Shown here: positions 1 through 9,398 of the stretch, in pieces
Layout: every line of letters starts with the position of its first letter
Numbering within the stretch: the first letter of the stretch is position 1
NCBI GenBank assembly: GCA_003213095.1
Contig: QCNV01000007.1
Coordinates: 1 to 61,513, forward strand
From: SAR202 cluster bacterium AG-426-M11
GTDB lineage: Bacteria; Chloroflexota; Dehalococcoidia; Lucifugimonadales; UBA826
Direction: 5' to 3'
Length of the DNA: 61,513 bases
Program-made: the position numbers and the translations under genes
Notes under the pieces: model-generated
What the model was told of the DNA's origin: nothing
The model's input: the letters and a program-made list of their open reading frames with translations, nothing else
Database searches by the model: none

Positions 1-731
1 TATATTTCTCGAGCCATTTTACTCGAGGTCGCAGCAAACATAGCTAAATTTAATATATATTCTGTAAGATGATCTCCGATAGTACGAGCTGGCATAGACA
101 TAGAAGTAAAACCTAACTCTTTAGCCATTAAATTTTGTGTTTCTAAACCTTCCATTCCAACTGATGCCATGGTTCCAGCACCACCACCTAGCATAGTAAC
201 AAAAACACGATCTTCACAATTTTTAAATCTATGATAATGTCGAATAATTTCATCTATCCAAACGGCTACTTTATATCCAAATGTAGCCGGTACAGCATGT
301 TGACCATGAGTTCTTCCTGGTAATGCATAATGTTTAGTATTTAGTGCCAATTCTGATAAAACACTTAAAAGTTTCAAAATTTTCTCTAAAAATAATTGGT
401 GAAATTGTTTAACTAATAACAACTTACCTGTTTGAGTAATATTTTGAGTTGTAGCGCCCCAATGGATATAGCCACCTGCATCAGGACCACAAACCCTGTC
501 TAATTCCCAAATTAGCGGAACCAAAGGATGGCCTGTTTTATCTAAAGATTGATTAATATTGTCCATATTAAGATTACTAATTTGGGCCATTTGAGAAATT
601 GTATGTGCAGCAGCTTCAGGGATTATATTTTGTTTAGCTTGTGCTCTAGCTAAAGCTGCCTCTACATCAAGATATGCTTGAAATAGTTGCTCACGGGAAA
701 AAAGAGTAGACACTTTTTCTATTTCATTCAT
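1..731 (-). CDS. Fumarase/aspartase-superfamily lyase (adenylosuccinate lyase / carboxymuconate cycloisomerase-like), partial
   Basis: The gene starts at ATG 731, with GGAG five bases upstream, and runs off the left edge; 243 codons of the N-terminal part are visible. The translation contains HWGATTQN and GRTHGQHA, the substrate- and base-loop motifs of the superfamily that eliminates fumarate-like products. The wording of these motifs is closest to adenylosuccinate lyase and PcaB-type 3-carboxy-cis,cis-muconate cycloisomerases. The signature loop that holds the catalytic Ser lies beyond the window, so the substrate cannot be decided. The gene is divergent from obg across about 214 bp. Confidence 0.75.
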   Translation of the reverse strand, partial: MNEIEKVSTLFSREQLFQAYLDVEAALARAQAKQNIIPEAAAHTISQMAQISNLNMDNINQSLDKTGHPLVPLIWELDRVCGPDAGGYIHWGATTQNITQTGKLLLVKQFHQLFLEKILKLLSVLSELALNTKHYALPGRTHGQHAVPATFGYKVAVWIDEIIRHYHRFKNCEDRVFVTMLGGGAGTMASVGMEGLETQNLMAKELGFTSMSMPARTIGDHLTEYILNLAMFAATSSKMAREI

Positions 732-747
732 TTAATCTCCTTAAATT

Positions 748-834
748 TGTGCAAATAATGTTGAATTTGATTGGAAAAAATTGTGGAAAGTTTTCAACAG
801 AAATCTTTTACACATTTATAATAGTTTTTCCACT
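748..834. other. Cluster of DnaA-box-like 9-mers (candidate oriC element)
   Basis: Four sites resemble TTWTNCACA: tgtgcaaat at 748-756 (minus strand, one mismatch), tgtggaaag at 782-790 (minus, one mismatch), ttttacaca at 806-814 (plus, full match) and ttttccact at 826-834 (plus, one mismatch). They sit in an AT-rich gap between the divergent lyase and obg genes, with dnaA about 8 kb away. AT-rich DNA produces such matches by chance, so this is only a candidate. Confidence 0.3.
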
Positions 835-933
835 AATCTTCAACAATTTCACATGATAAAATCGATTTAAATCCCCTTATTGTTAAGATTAGTTTCACCA
901 AATTAATCAACCTTATTATGAATTTTATTTTAG

Positions 934-2219
<1,286 letters not shown>

Positions 2220-2220
<1 letters not shown>

Positions 2221-2248
2221 TGACCTGCTACATATAAGGTTGTATAAT
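2220..2248 (+). promoter_or_regulatory. Putative promoter of tRNA-Thr
   Basis: A perfect -10 TATAAT lies at 2243-2248. A weak -35 GTGACC (2220-2225) is 17 bp upstream and overlaps the last base of the obg stop codon. The predicted start is about 10-14 nt before the tRNA. Confidence 0.45.
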
Positions 2249-2268
2249 TCTTATTTATTGTGATTAGT

Positions 2269-2343
2269 GCCGAAGTAGCTCAGTGGTAGAGCAGCTGTTT
2301 TGTAAACAGCCGGTCGTCAGTTCGATCCTGACCTTCGGCTCCA
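2269..2343 (+). tRNA. tRNA-Thr (anticodon TGT)
   Basis: The cloverleaf is complete. Acceptor GCCGAAG (2269-2275) pairs with CTTCGGC (2333-2339). The anticodon arm GCTGT-TTTGTAA-ACAGC gives anticodon TGT, which reads ACA (Thr). The T-loop is TTCGATC, the discriminator base is T2340, and CCA is encoded at 2341-2343. Confidence 0.97.
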
Positions 2344-2353
2344 TTTCATTATT

Positions 2354-3610
2354 TTAATCTAAGCATCTTTCGTATGCTTTTTTGAGCCTTATTCCCACTT
2401 CTTGTAATTGTTTTTTGGATGGTTGCGTAAATGCTAATCTAAAATTGTATTGACCTTGGGATTTATCTAAAAAAAACACCGATCCTGTTGGGAAAACTAA
2501 GCCCTCTTCTGCAGCTTTTTGAATTAAAACTTCTGATTTGACTTTGTGGGATTTTAACCATAAAAAATATCCTCCTTTAGGGGGGGTTATTTCTAGGTAA
2601 TTTCCACAATTTTCTTCAATTGAATTGACCATAATTGAACATTTTTCTTTATAAAGAAGTCTCATGTTTTCAACATGTAAATCCAAAGAACCGTTATTGA
2701 TAAAGCTTGTTAATGCATAATGAATTAAGGGGCTGTTTCCCATGTCAAATCTAACTTTTGTAAGTATTTGGATGTATTCGTCTCTAGCCTGAATCCAGCC
2801 TAATCTTAGTCCTGTTGCAACAACCTTACTAAAACTACACATTCTTATTACGCCAAACCCCATGGATAATGAAAAATATGTTGGAGGTGGAGCTTCATCA
2901 AAATAAAGTTCACTGTATGCAGCATCTTCAATAATCAAAATTTTGTTTTCTGCACAGATCCTCAAAATCGATTCTCTGGTTTCAATAGGGGCTACATTTC
3001 CCGTTGGGTTATGATAATCAGGAATAGTGTAAAAAAACTTAATTTTTTTGTTCTGTTGTTTGATATTTTCAATTAAATTTTTAAATTCTTTGGCATTTAT
3101 ACCGTCAGATTGGATTGGAATTTCTATTACTTCTGCTAGTGACCCTTGAATACACCTAACAGTCCCTGAGTAACTTGGTGACTCTACAATGACCACATCA
3201 TTAGGTTCTATAAAAGCATTTAGAATATTTTCTAAACATCCAGAACTACCATTATGAAGAATAATATTGTTTTCGTTTAAACTTGTTTTTTCTATTCTAT
3301 TTTGTCGATTAGCTATAGCTTTTCTACATTCATCATACCCAAACCATCCTCCATAAGTTAAAGATTCAACAGGAAAATTTTTGATTCCGTTAATCAATCC
3401 ACTAATTAATTCATCTGTGGGTATTGTGTCATCATCAGGTATTCCTGAAGCTAACACTATAGGATTTGGATGAGACGTTGGAAGTCTCCACATTTTTCCA
3501 GCATCTGTGGGATTACCAGGGTCGAGGGTTTTTGCTGCTATAGAAGATAATTCTTCCACAGAAAATTTTCCCCAAATTTGAGACAATGTGCTTTGTATAT
3601 CCAAAGCCAT
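2354..3610 (-). CDS. PLP-dependent class I/II aminotransferase (2-aminoadipate aminotransferase-like)
   Basis: A fold-type I PLP enzyme of 418 aa. Visible features are the HNGSSG cofactor-phosphate region (119-124), the YTIPDYHNPTG substrate/PLP segment (194-204), Asp229 in EDAAY, and the Schiff-base lysine K262 in SFSK. The overall pattern matches LysN / MocR-C-terminal type aminotransferases but lacks the GntR DNA-binding domain, so it is a free-standing enzyme. The start at 3610 is chosen because GAGGT lies seven bases upstream; an in-frame upstream start at 3655 has no such site. The amino donor is not determinable from sequence. The gene is convergent with obg and the tRNA. Confidence 0.88.
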   Translation of the reverse strand: MALDIQSTLSQIWGKFSVEELSSIAAKTLDPGNPTDAGKMWRLPTSHPNPIVLASGIPDDDTIPTDELISGLINGIKNFPVESLTYGGWFGYDECRKAIANRQNRIEKTSLNENNIILHNGSSGCLENILNAFIEPNDVVIVESPSYSGTVRCIQGSLAEVIEIPIQSDGINAKEFKNLIENIKQQNKKIKFFYTIPDYHNPTGNVAPIETRESILRICAENKILIIEDAAYSELYFDEAPPPTYFSLSMGFGVIRMCSFSKVVATGLRLGWIQARDEYIQILTKVRFDMGNSPLIHYALTSFINNGSLDLHVENMRLLYKEKCSIMVNSIEENCGNYLEITPPKGGYFLWLKSHKVKSEVLIQKAAEEGLVFPTGSVFFLDKSQGQYNFRLAFTQPSKKQLQEVGIRLKKAYERCLD

Positions 3611-3710
3611 AATTTTTACCTCTATATCTTTATTAAATCGGTAAATATTAATCAAGGATCGTTTTCATATCAAGAACAAAAATATATTTTAAGAAAAATA
3701 AGGCAAAAAA

Positions 3711-4286
3711 ATGAAAATCGGTTTATTAGGTGGAACGTTTGACCCAATTCATTTTGGGCATTTAGATATAGCTAAATATTCATTGGAATATTTAGAACTA
3801 GATAAAGTTTTATTTATTCCAGCAGGTCTACCATACCTTAAAGATAATCAAAAGTTATCTTCATCTTTTCATAGATTAAAAATGGTGAAATTAGCTATAG
3901 AACAATATCCACAGTTTGAAGTGTCAGATATTGAGATTTTTAGAGAAGGACCCACATATACAATAGATACTATTAATCAACTACAAAGCCCTGATCATGA
4001 ATTAGTTTTAATTTTTGGGTCTGATGTAATAGCACAAATGAACAAATGGAAAAACTTAGATTTATTATTTGATTCAACTTCTATAGTATTTATTGATAGA
4101 GAACCAAAAATACATAAAATTTTTCATAAAAATGTTAAGTTTATAGATGTACCTATTTCCAACATTTCTTCTACAGAAATTAAAAAAAGAATTGCCAATT
4201 TTTTGTCTATAGAAGATTATGTACCGAATAATGTTATTAAATACATTCAAACTAACCAGCTATACAGCCAATTTATTTCTGAATAG
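3711..4286 (+). CDS. nadD: Nicotinate-nucleotide adenylyltransferase
   Basis: This enzyme converts nicotinate mononucleotide plus ATP to deamido-NAD, the penultimate step of NAD synthesis. The nucleotidyltransferase signature GGTFDPIHFGH lies at residues 7-17, and the ISSTEIKKR motif of the ATP site lies near the C-terminus. The 191 aa length is typical. AAGG lies seven bases before the ATG. It leads a short rightward run with pyrE, an MFS exporter and a histidine phosphatase, the last three overlapping or nearly so. Confidence 0.95.
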   Translation: MKIGLLGGTFDPIHFGHLDIAKYSLEYLELDKVLFIPAGLPYLKDNQKLSSSFHRLKMVKLAIEQYPQFEVSDIEIFREGPTYTIDTINQLQSPDHELVLIFGSDVIAQMNKWKNLDLLFDSTSIVFIDREPKIHKIFHKNVKFIDVPISNISSTEIKKRIANFLSIEDYVPNNVIKYIQTNQLYSQFISE

Positions 4287-4312
4287 AAAACTTAATACTT
4301 ACTAGGAAAACT

Positions 4313-4870
4313 ATGACTGACCAACAAGAACTTTTAGAATTAGCAATTGAAATAAATTCATTACTTTTTGGTAATTTTCAACTATCTTCTGGGGGAACTA
4401 GTTCTTATTATTTTGACGGTAGGATCTTAACTTTAAACCCTAAAGGTGCATATTTAACTGCAAAGTGTTTGTTACCAATAATTTTAAACTCAGGTGCAAC
4501 TTATATAGCTGGACCAACTTTAGGTGCAGATCCTATTGTGTCATCTGTAGCAACAATTAGTTTTTTAAAAAATTCACCAGTTAACGCATTAATAGTTCGC
4601 AAAGAACAAAAAGAACACGGAGGGGAAAAAATGATCGAAGGTTCATTTTCCTCAGGTTCTAAAGTAGCAGTTGTAGATGATACTTGTACAAGTGGTTCAA
4701 GTTTGTTTCATGCTATTAAAGCTATTGAAAACGAAGGTGGTGAAGTAGTAAAAGTTCTTTCTATTTTAGATAGAAAATCTGGAGGCAGTAAAAAAATCAT
4801 TGATGATGGTTATGACTTTTTTAGTCTTTTTGTCGCGGATGATAAAGGTCAAATTACTTGCAATCTTTAA
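4313..4870 (+). CDS. pyrE: Orotate phosphoribosyltransferase
   Basis: This enzyme transfers the ribosyl-phosphate of PRPP to orotate in pyrimidine synthesis. The PRPP loop VVDDTCTSGSS lies at about 120-130, and the catalytic basic loop RKEQKEHG at about 96-103; the length of 185 aa is normal. The stop overlaps the start of the following exporter gene by 13 bp, which suggests translational coupling. Confidence 0.95.
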   Translation: MTDQQELLELAIEINSLLFGNFQLSSGGTSSYYFDGRILTLNPKGAYLTAKCLLPIILNSGATYIAGPTLGADPIVSSVATISFLKNSPVNALIVRKEQKEHGGEKMIEGSFSSGSKVAVVDDTCTSGSSLFHAIKAIENEGGEVVKVLSILDRKSGGSKKIIDDGYDFFSLFVADDKGQITCNL

Positions 4871-6303
4871 AATTTACATCTCACTGGTGGGTTTTTTTAG
4901 CTGCTGCCTTGGGCACATTTATAGTTGTAATTGACCAATCTGCTACATCTATAGTTACGCCGAAAATTGCGGTTCAATTTGGAATTGATATTCCTGCTTC
5001 TCAGTGGATAACTATAGTGTATATATTGACAGTTAGTGTCCTAATGATTCCTGCAGGTGCTATAGCTGATCAAATTGGACGAAAAAGGGTTTGGTCCATA
5101 GGGTTAATTATATTTGCATTATCTTCTGTGCTTACTGCCTTTTCACCAAATTATGTTGTTTTATTAATTGGCAAAATTTTAATGGGACTTGGTGCAGTTG
5201 GCGTTCAATCTACCGGTATGGCAATTGTTGTAAATATTTTTCCTGATCATCAAAGGAGTACAGCAACTGGTTTACATATGGGCGTTGTGGGTTTTGGCTC
5301 ATTGGGTGGCCAGGTTGTAGGAGGAGTGATTGAGAGTGTTTTTAATTGGAGAGCTGTTTTTGTTTTTATGTTTTTGTTTAGTATTCTAGCTACTATTGCT
5401 GCTCTGGTCTTTTTAGTAAAAGACTCTAAAGGCTCGATTATTAAAGGCCTAACATCTTTTGATTGGGTAGGAACATTTTTGTTTGGAGCTTTTTTAGTAG
5501 TAATGATTCTTACTGTTAACTTTACTAATTCTTTTGGTTGGGCTTCATTTGAAATTATGGTGGGAATGATTTTTTCGATCGTTTTATTAATAGTATTTTT
5601 AATCTTAGAAAGTAAATTATCTAATCCAATGTTTTCTCTAAATGTTTTTAGAGCGAGAAATTATTCTTTAGGTTCATTAGCCAGATTGACTTGTTTTATT
5701 GCTTCTTCAGCGAGTTTTTTCCTGCTTCCTTTTTATTTGGTTTCAGTTGCTGGATACTCAACTGGTTTTGCTGGAATGTTGTTAGTTCCTAGAGGTTTTT
5801 GTTTTATGTTATTTGGACCCATTAGTGGAAGAATTGCTGATTTTACTGGTCCTAGAATTCCTGCGTTGTTTGGAATGTTAATATGTTCTTTTGCGCTATA
5901 TTTGTATACAAATTTAACTTTAGATACTAGTGTAATGATGATAATTTTTATTACTGTTTTAGAAGGTACTGGTATTTCGTTTTTTTTGGCTCCAAATAGT
6001 AGTGCAATTATGGGTAGTGCTGGTAGAGAAAATTATGGATTTGCTTCAGCATTTATGAATTTAACTAGAAATCTTGGACATATTTTTGGTATAGCCTTAC
6101 CTGCGATTATTGTTTCTTCAATGATGTTGTCTTTAGGATATGACCCCGATTTGTCTGATTCTAAAAAATTAGAAGATTTGGGCCTTAAATTTGCATATAT
6201 TGATTCTATGAGCAGAGCATTTTTAGTTAGTACATTTATTATGCTTTCTGCAGCAGCTATGTCTGTAGGGGTTACTGCCTCAAGGGTCAAGGCTAACATA
6301 TGA
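4858..6303 (+). CDS. MFS transporter, DHA2 (EmrB/QacA-like) family
   Basis: An inner-membrane drug:proton antiporter type of 481 aa with about 14 hydrophobic segments. The motif-A loop DQIGRKRVW and the motif-C-like glycine-rich region of helix 5 are readable. The start is TTG inside the 3' end of pyrE, with AAGGT upstream. The stop TGA overlaps the ATG of the next gene (ATGA), so pyrE, this gene and the phosphatase are probably cotranscribed. The substrate is unknown; QacA/EmrB homologues export hydrophobic cations or drugs. Confidence 0.88.
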   Translation: MQSLKFTSHWWVFLAAALGTFIVVIDQSATSIVTPKIAVQFGIDIPASQWITIVYILTVSVLMIPAGAIADQIGRKRVWSIGLIIFALSSVLTAFSPNYVVLLIGKILMGLGAVGVQSTGMAIVVNIFPDHQRSTATGLHMGVVGFGSLGGQVVGGVIESVFNWRAVFVFMFLFSILATIAALVFLVKDSKGSIIKGLTSFDWVGTFLFGAFLVVMILTVNFTNSFGWASFEIMVGMIFSIVLLIVFLILESKLSNPMFSLNVFRARNYSLGSLARLTCFIASSASFFLLPFYLVSVAGYSTGFAGMLLVPRGFCFMLFGPISGRIADFTGPRIPALFGMLICSFALYLYTNLTLDTSVMMIIFITVLEGTGISFFLAPNSSAIMGSAGRENYGFASAFMNLTRNLGHIFGIALPAIIVSSMMLSLGYDPDLSDSKKLEDLGLKFAYIDSMSRAFLVSTFIMLSAAAMSVGVTASRVKANI

Positions 6304-6932
6304 AACTAATTATTATTAGACATGCTCAATCTATTGGAAATTTAGAAGGTAGATGGCAAGGTCATAAAGAGTTTTCGCTATCTGAGAAAGGTATTCAACA
6401 AGCCAAAAAATTACATGATAGTTTTGTTACAAATAATTTTTGTCCGGATTATATTTATAGTAGTCCCTTATCTAGAACCTTATTAACAGCAGAAATTTCC
6501 TTTCCAGATAACAGAATAATCAAAATTCCAGATTTAATTGAAAGAGATATTGGGGTTTTTTCTGGTAAAACTTCTTCAGAAATTAAGGAGCAATTTCCTG
6601 AATTAGCTGAACAATTCTCAAAACATCAAGACTTAAGTTTAATTCCTGAAACTGAAAATCAGTATGATTTAAGAAAAAGAGCTAATAATGTAATAAATTT
6701 TTTAATAAAAGGTCATAATCAATCAGATAATATTGTTGTTTTTTCACATGGTGGGATTATGCGTTATTTAATAGCTGTAATTTTAGGAACTAATCGTATT
6801 TGGAAGGTAAAAATTTCTAATACTTCAATTTTTGAATTTGAAATAGATTCTGATAATTGGATGGGGTCTAATAATTTCTCAAACAATTTTGAAATCATTA
6901 GATTTTCTGATTTGAAACATCTTGATGTATAG
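6300..6932 (+). CDS. Histidine phosphatase (phosphoglycerate mutase-like) family protein
   Basis: The catalytic RH(G/A) motif is at R7-H8, and the second His is in FSHGGIMR towards the C-terminus, with the intervening acidic residue in ERDIGVFSG. This is branch 1 of the histidine phosphatase superfamily, 210 aa. Substrates in the family range from phosphoglycerate to alpha-ribazole phosphate and cannot be read from sequence. It overlaps the upstream MFS gene by 4 bp and ends one base before a convergent paralogue. Confidence 0.87.
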   Translation: MKLIIIRHAQSIGNLEGRWQGHKEFSLSEKGIQQAKKLHDSFVTNNFCPDYIYSSPLSRTLLTAEISFPDNRIIKIPDLIERDIGVFSGKTSSEIKEQFPELAEQFSKHQDLSLIPETENQYDLRKRANNVINFLIKGHNQSDNIVVFSHGGIMRYLIAVILGTNRIWKVKISNTSIFEFEIDSDNWMGSNNFSNNFEIIRFSDLKHLDV

Positions 6933-6933
6933 C

Positions 6934-7626
6934 TTAGATTTGACTCCCTAAATTACTTAGGTCTTTGTCTTCATTTTCTAAATGAGGTGTTTCATTAAAT
7001 CTTAAAATTCTCCATAGGGTAAGATTATTTTTTTCACGACTGGTGTCATTCCATTTTTCAGGTTCTAATTCAAATTCAAAGATCGCAGTATTTCTAGTGC
7101 GTATTCCCCATAATTTTGGAGTTTCAAGAATAGCAGCAACGATATTTCCAATAATTGATGCATGACAAAACATTATTACAATATCTTCTTTGGATGTATG
7201 GTTCAGAGCTATGTTGAGGATTTTCACTCCTCTATTTCTTCTTTCTAACTCTGTTTCTGCTCCAGTTACTACATCCCAATTTCGGGTAAATCTAAAACCA
7301 TCTGCTTCTTGAGGAAATAATTCTTCAATTTCATCCCATGTATGACCTTCAAAATTTCCGGCACTTGTTTCTTTTAATTCGTTTATTATGTTCGGCTTTA
7401 TATTCCAGTGATCACCTGCAAGGTTAAATGTATCCAATGCTCTTTTTTGAGGGCTAACATATATATGAGTAGGTATAAAATTATTGGTTTTAAACCAGGT
7501 TGCTAATTTTTTTGCTTGCTCTATGCCGTTTTCTGTTAAATTTGTTATTTCTAGATCTTGAGACCCTGACCATCTTTGTGCGTCATTAGCAAATGTTTCT
7601 CCGTGTCTAACTAGTAAAAGTTTCAT
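6934..7626 (-). CDS. Histidine phosphatase family protein (paralogue)
   Basis: A 230-aa branch-1 histidine phosphatase with RHGE at residues 7-10 and the second catalytic His in FCHASIIGN. It is a clear but diverged paralogue of its convergent neighbour: both share the KLA/KLH helix, the LWGIRTRNTAIFEFE / IWKVKISNTSIFEFE-type segment and the C-terminal FELEPEKW / FEIDSDNW block. It starts inside the last codons of dnaA (4-bp overlap), so it is probably cotranscribed with dnaA. Confidence 0.87.
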   Translation of the reverse strand: MKLLLVRHGETFANDAQRWSGSQDLEITNLTENGIEQAKKLATWFKTNNFIPTHIYVSPQKRALDTFNLAGDHWNIKPNIINELKETSAGNFEGHTWDEIEELFPQEADGFRFTRNWDVVTGAETELERRNRGVKILNIALNHTSKEDIVIMFCHASIIGNIVAAILETPKLWGIRTRNTAIFEFELEPEKWNDTSREKNNLTLWRILRFNETPHLENEDKDLSNLGSQI

Positions 7627-9029
7627 GAATTTATTTCTAGCAAAGTATCTTTAATATCTAGAATTTGCTTCTTGATATTATTATCTTTTATTAATAACTC
7701 TGTAATTTTAACGCATCCATGTAGTACTGTGGAATGATCTCTATTACCTAAAATTTTTCCTATCGCAGAGAAACTCATGGAAGTTTCTTCTCTTAAAAGG
7801 TACATAACTATTTGTCGGGGTATTAGAAGGTTTTTATTTCTTTTTTTGCCTTTGATTTGATCTGGAGTAATGGAAAAATATTCAGAAACAATTTGAATTA
7901 TCTCTTCACTATTTAATGTTTTTATTGGTTCGCTAATAGCTTCTAAATCATGTGATAAAAAATCTGCAAGTTCATTTGAAGTTGCTTTGTCTTTACTAAA
8001 TTGAGACCAGGCTGCCACCCTGTTTAATAAACCTTCTAGCTGTCTTATGTTTGAAGATGTTTTTTTAGCCATCATTTCATAAATGTTTTGAGGAAATTGA
8101 ACTTGTAAAGTTGCAGCTTTTGTTTGGAGTATTGCTACCCTAGTTTCAAAAGAAGGTCTTTGAATATCAGCAGTTAATCCTCCTGAGAGGCGAGAAGTTA
8201 TTCGCGGTTCTAGTACATTTAATTTGTTGAGTGGCCTATCAAGTGCTACTACAATTTGTTTGTTTTGCATATGAAGTTCGTTAAATGTGTGGAAAAAGCC
8301 TTCTTGAGTTTGTTCTTTACCAATTAAAAATTGTAAATCGTCTATTAAAAGAGCGTCGAGGTTGCGAAAATTTTCTCTGAATATTTCTGTAGTTTGATTT
8401 TTGATAGCAGAGATATATTGATTTGTGAATTCTTCAGATGTGATGTAAGTGACATTTTTTCCTTGACTTTGTAATGTATGACCGATTGCATGTAATAAGT
8501 GAGTTTTACCCAACCCAACTCCGGAATAAAAAACTACAGGATTAAAAGCTTTACCTGGGTAGTCAGTAACGGCTTTGGCTCCTGCAAACGCTAATTGATT
8601 GTTGTCACCTACAACAAATGAGTCAAATGTATAGTTTGGGTTGAACGGAATATGTTTTTTGGCAGGGTTTACTGTGTGAATCGGAGTATCAATATTATTA
8701 GTATCTTGTACAAGTTCTGTGCCCTGTAGATAATTGATTTTTATTGGTTTTCCTATAACCTCATTAATTTCACGTTCTATTAAACCAGTCATTCTTTCTT
8801 GAAGATATTGTGCAGTAAAAGAGCTATTAACTTTAATGTCAATTATCGAGTGCTCTTCGTCATAAAAAATACCAGAAGTGTCTTTGAGCCATGTTTCGAA
8901 GCTAGCTTTGGGTATTTTCATTTCAACTTTACCAAGTACAGCTTGCCAAATATTTTGAGCTTTTTTAATCTGGTTTTCGTTCAAAAATATGCCTTCTTTA
9001 AAAAATCGAACATATTTTGGATATGACAT
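7623..9029 (-). CDS. dnaA: Chromosomal replication initiator DnaA
   Basis: DnaA binds oriC boxes and melts DNA for initiation. Domain I (about 20-95) opens with IWQAVLGKVE. The AAA+ domain has Walker A GVGLGKT (171-177) and Walker B LLIDDLQFL. Domain IV carries the DNA-binding signature RDHSTVLHG (430-438). The length is 468 aa from ATG 9029 (AGGA nine bases upstream). An alternative TTG at 8984 has a better site (GAAGG, seven bases) and would begin just before the conserved helix; either start is possible. It forms an operon with the downstream phosphatase gene. Confidence 0.97.
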   Translation of the reverse strand: MSYPKYVRFFKEGIFLNENQIKKAQNIWQAVLGKVEMKIPKASFETWLKDTSGIFYDEEHSIIDIKVNSSFTAQYLQERMTGLIEREINEVIGKPIKINYLQGTELVQDTNNIDTPIHTVNPAKKHIPFNPNYTFDSFVVGDNNQLAFAGAKAVTDYPGKAFNPVVFYSGVGLGKTHLLHAIGHTLQSQGKNVTYITSEEFTNQYISAIKNQTTEIFRENFRNLDALLIDDLQFLIGKEQTQEGFFHTFNELHMQNKQIVVALDRPLNKLNVLEPRITSRLSGGLTADIQRPSFETRVAILQTKAATLQVQFPQNIYEMMAKKTSSNIRQLEGLLNRVAAWSQFSKDKATSNELADFLSHDLEAISEPIKTLNSEEIIQIVSEYFSITPDQIKGKKRNKNLLIPRQIVMYLLREETSMSFSAIGKILGNRDHSTVLHGCVKITELLIKDNNIKKQILDIKDTLLEINS

Positions 9030-9398
9030 TTAGTAAAGTCCTGACAATGTTAGGACTAAAATTTTATAAAAATTTATTTATATCTATGTCTGGATAATGC
9101 TGGAGAAATTGCAAAGTATTTCATTGTTTTTCTCCAGGTTAATCATTAATATTCAAAAATGTTTCGTGAGTTCTTTTTACACCCGAAAATAAGACGGTGC
9201 AAGGGGTTAAGCCGATGATTTGAATGTCAAAATATTTCTAGCTAAAAATCCCATGAATTAAATTTCATGAAATTTACACCACGATTCATCCTAAAACTTG
9301 GAGTTTTCTTAAATTATTTATCTATTTAATAAAAATCTTTAAAAATCTGAAAATTTAAAGTAATGAAACTTTAGTGTTTTTGAATATATAATTTTATT
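9030..9398. other. Divergent dnaA / htrA intergenic region with inverted repeats
   Basis: A 369-bp non-coding gap. It holds AGTCCT-9-AGGACT (9037-9057), CTGGAGAAA-20-TTTCTCCAG (9100-9137, perfect 9-bp arms), CATGAA-6-TTCATG (9252-9269), and a less AT-rich stretch (about 9180-9215) that I cannot assign. One near-match to a DnaA box (ttttacacc, about 9176-9184) is present; a dense cluster is not. Confidence 0.55.
9387..9392 (+). promoter_or_regulatory. -10 element of htrA, likely leaderless transcript
   Basis: TATAAT at 9387-9392 ends six bases before the ATG at 9399. No Shine-Dalgarno sequence lies between them, so the expected start of transcription is at or next to the start codon. The -35 region is weak. 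Confidence 0.4.

Noticed and set aside
9163..9240. Less AT-rich stretch between dnaA and htrA, considered as a riboswitch or small RNA
   Set aside because: No known riboswitch core or stable helix could be recognised, and htrA seems to start transcription downstream of it.
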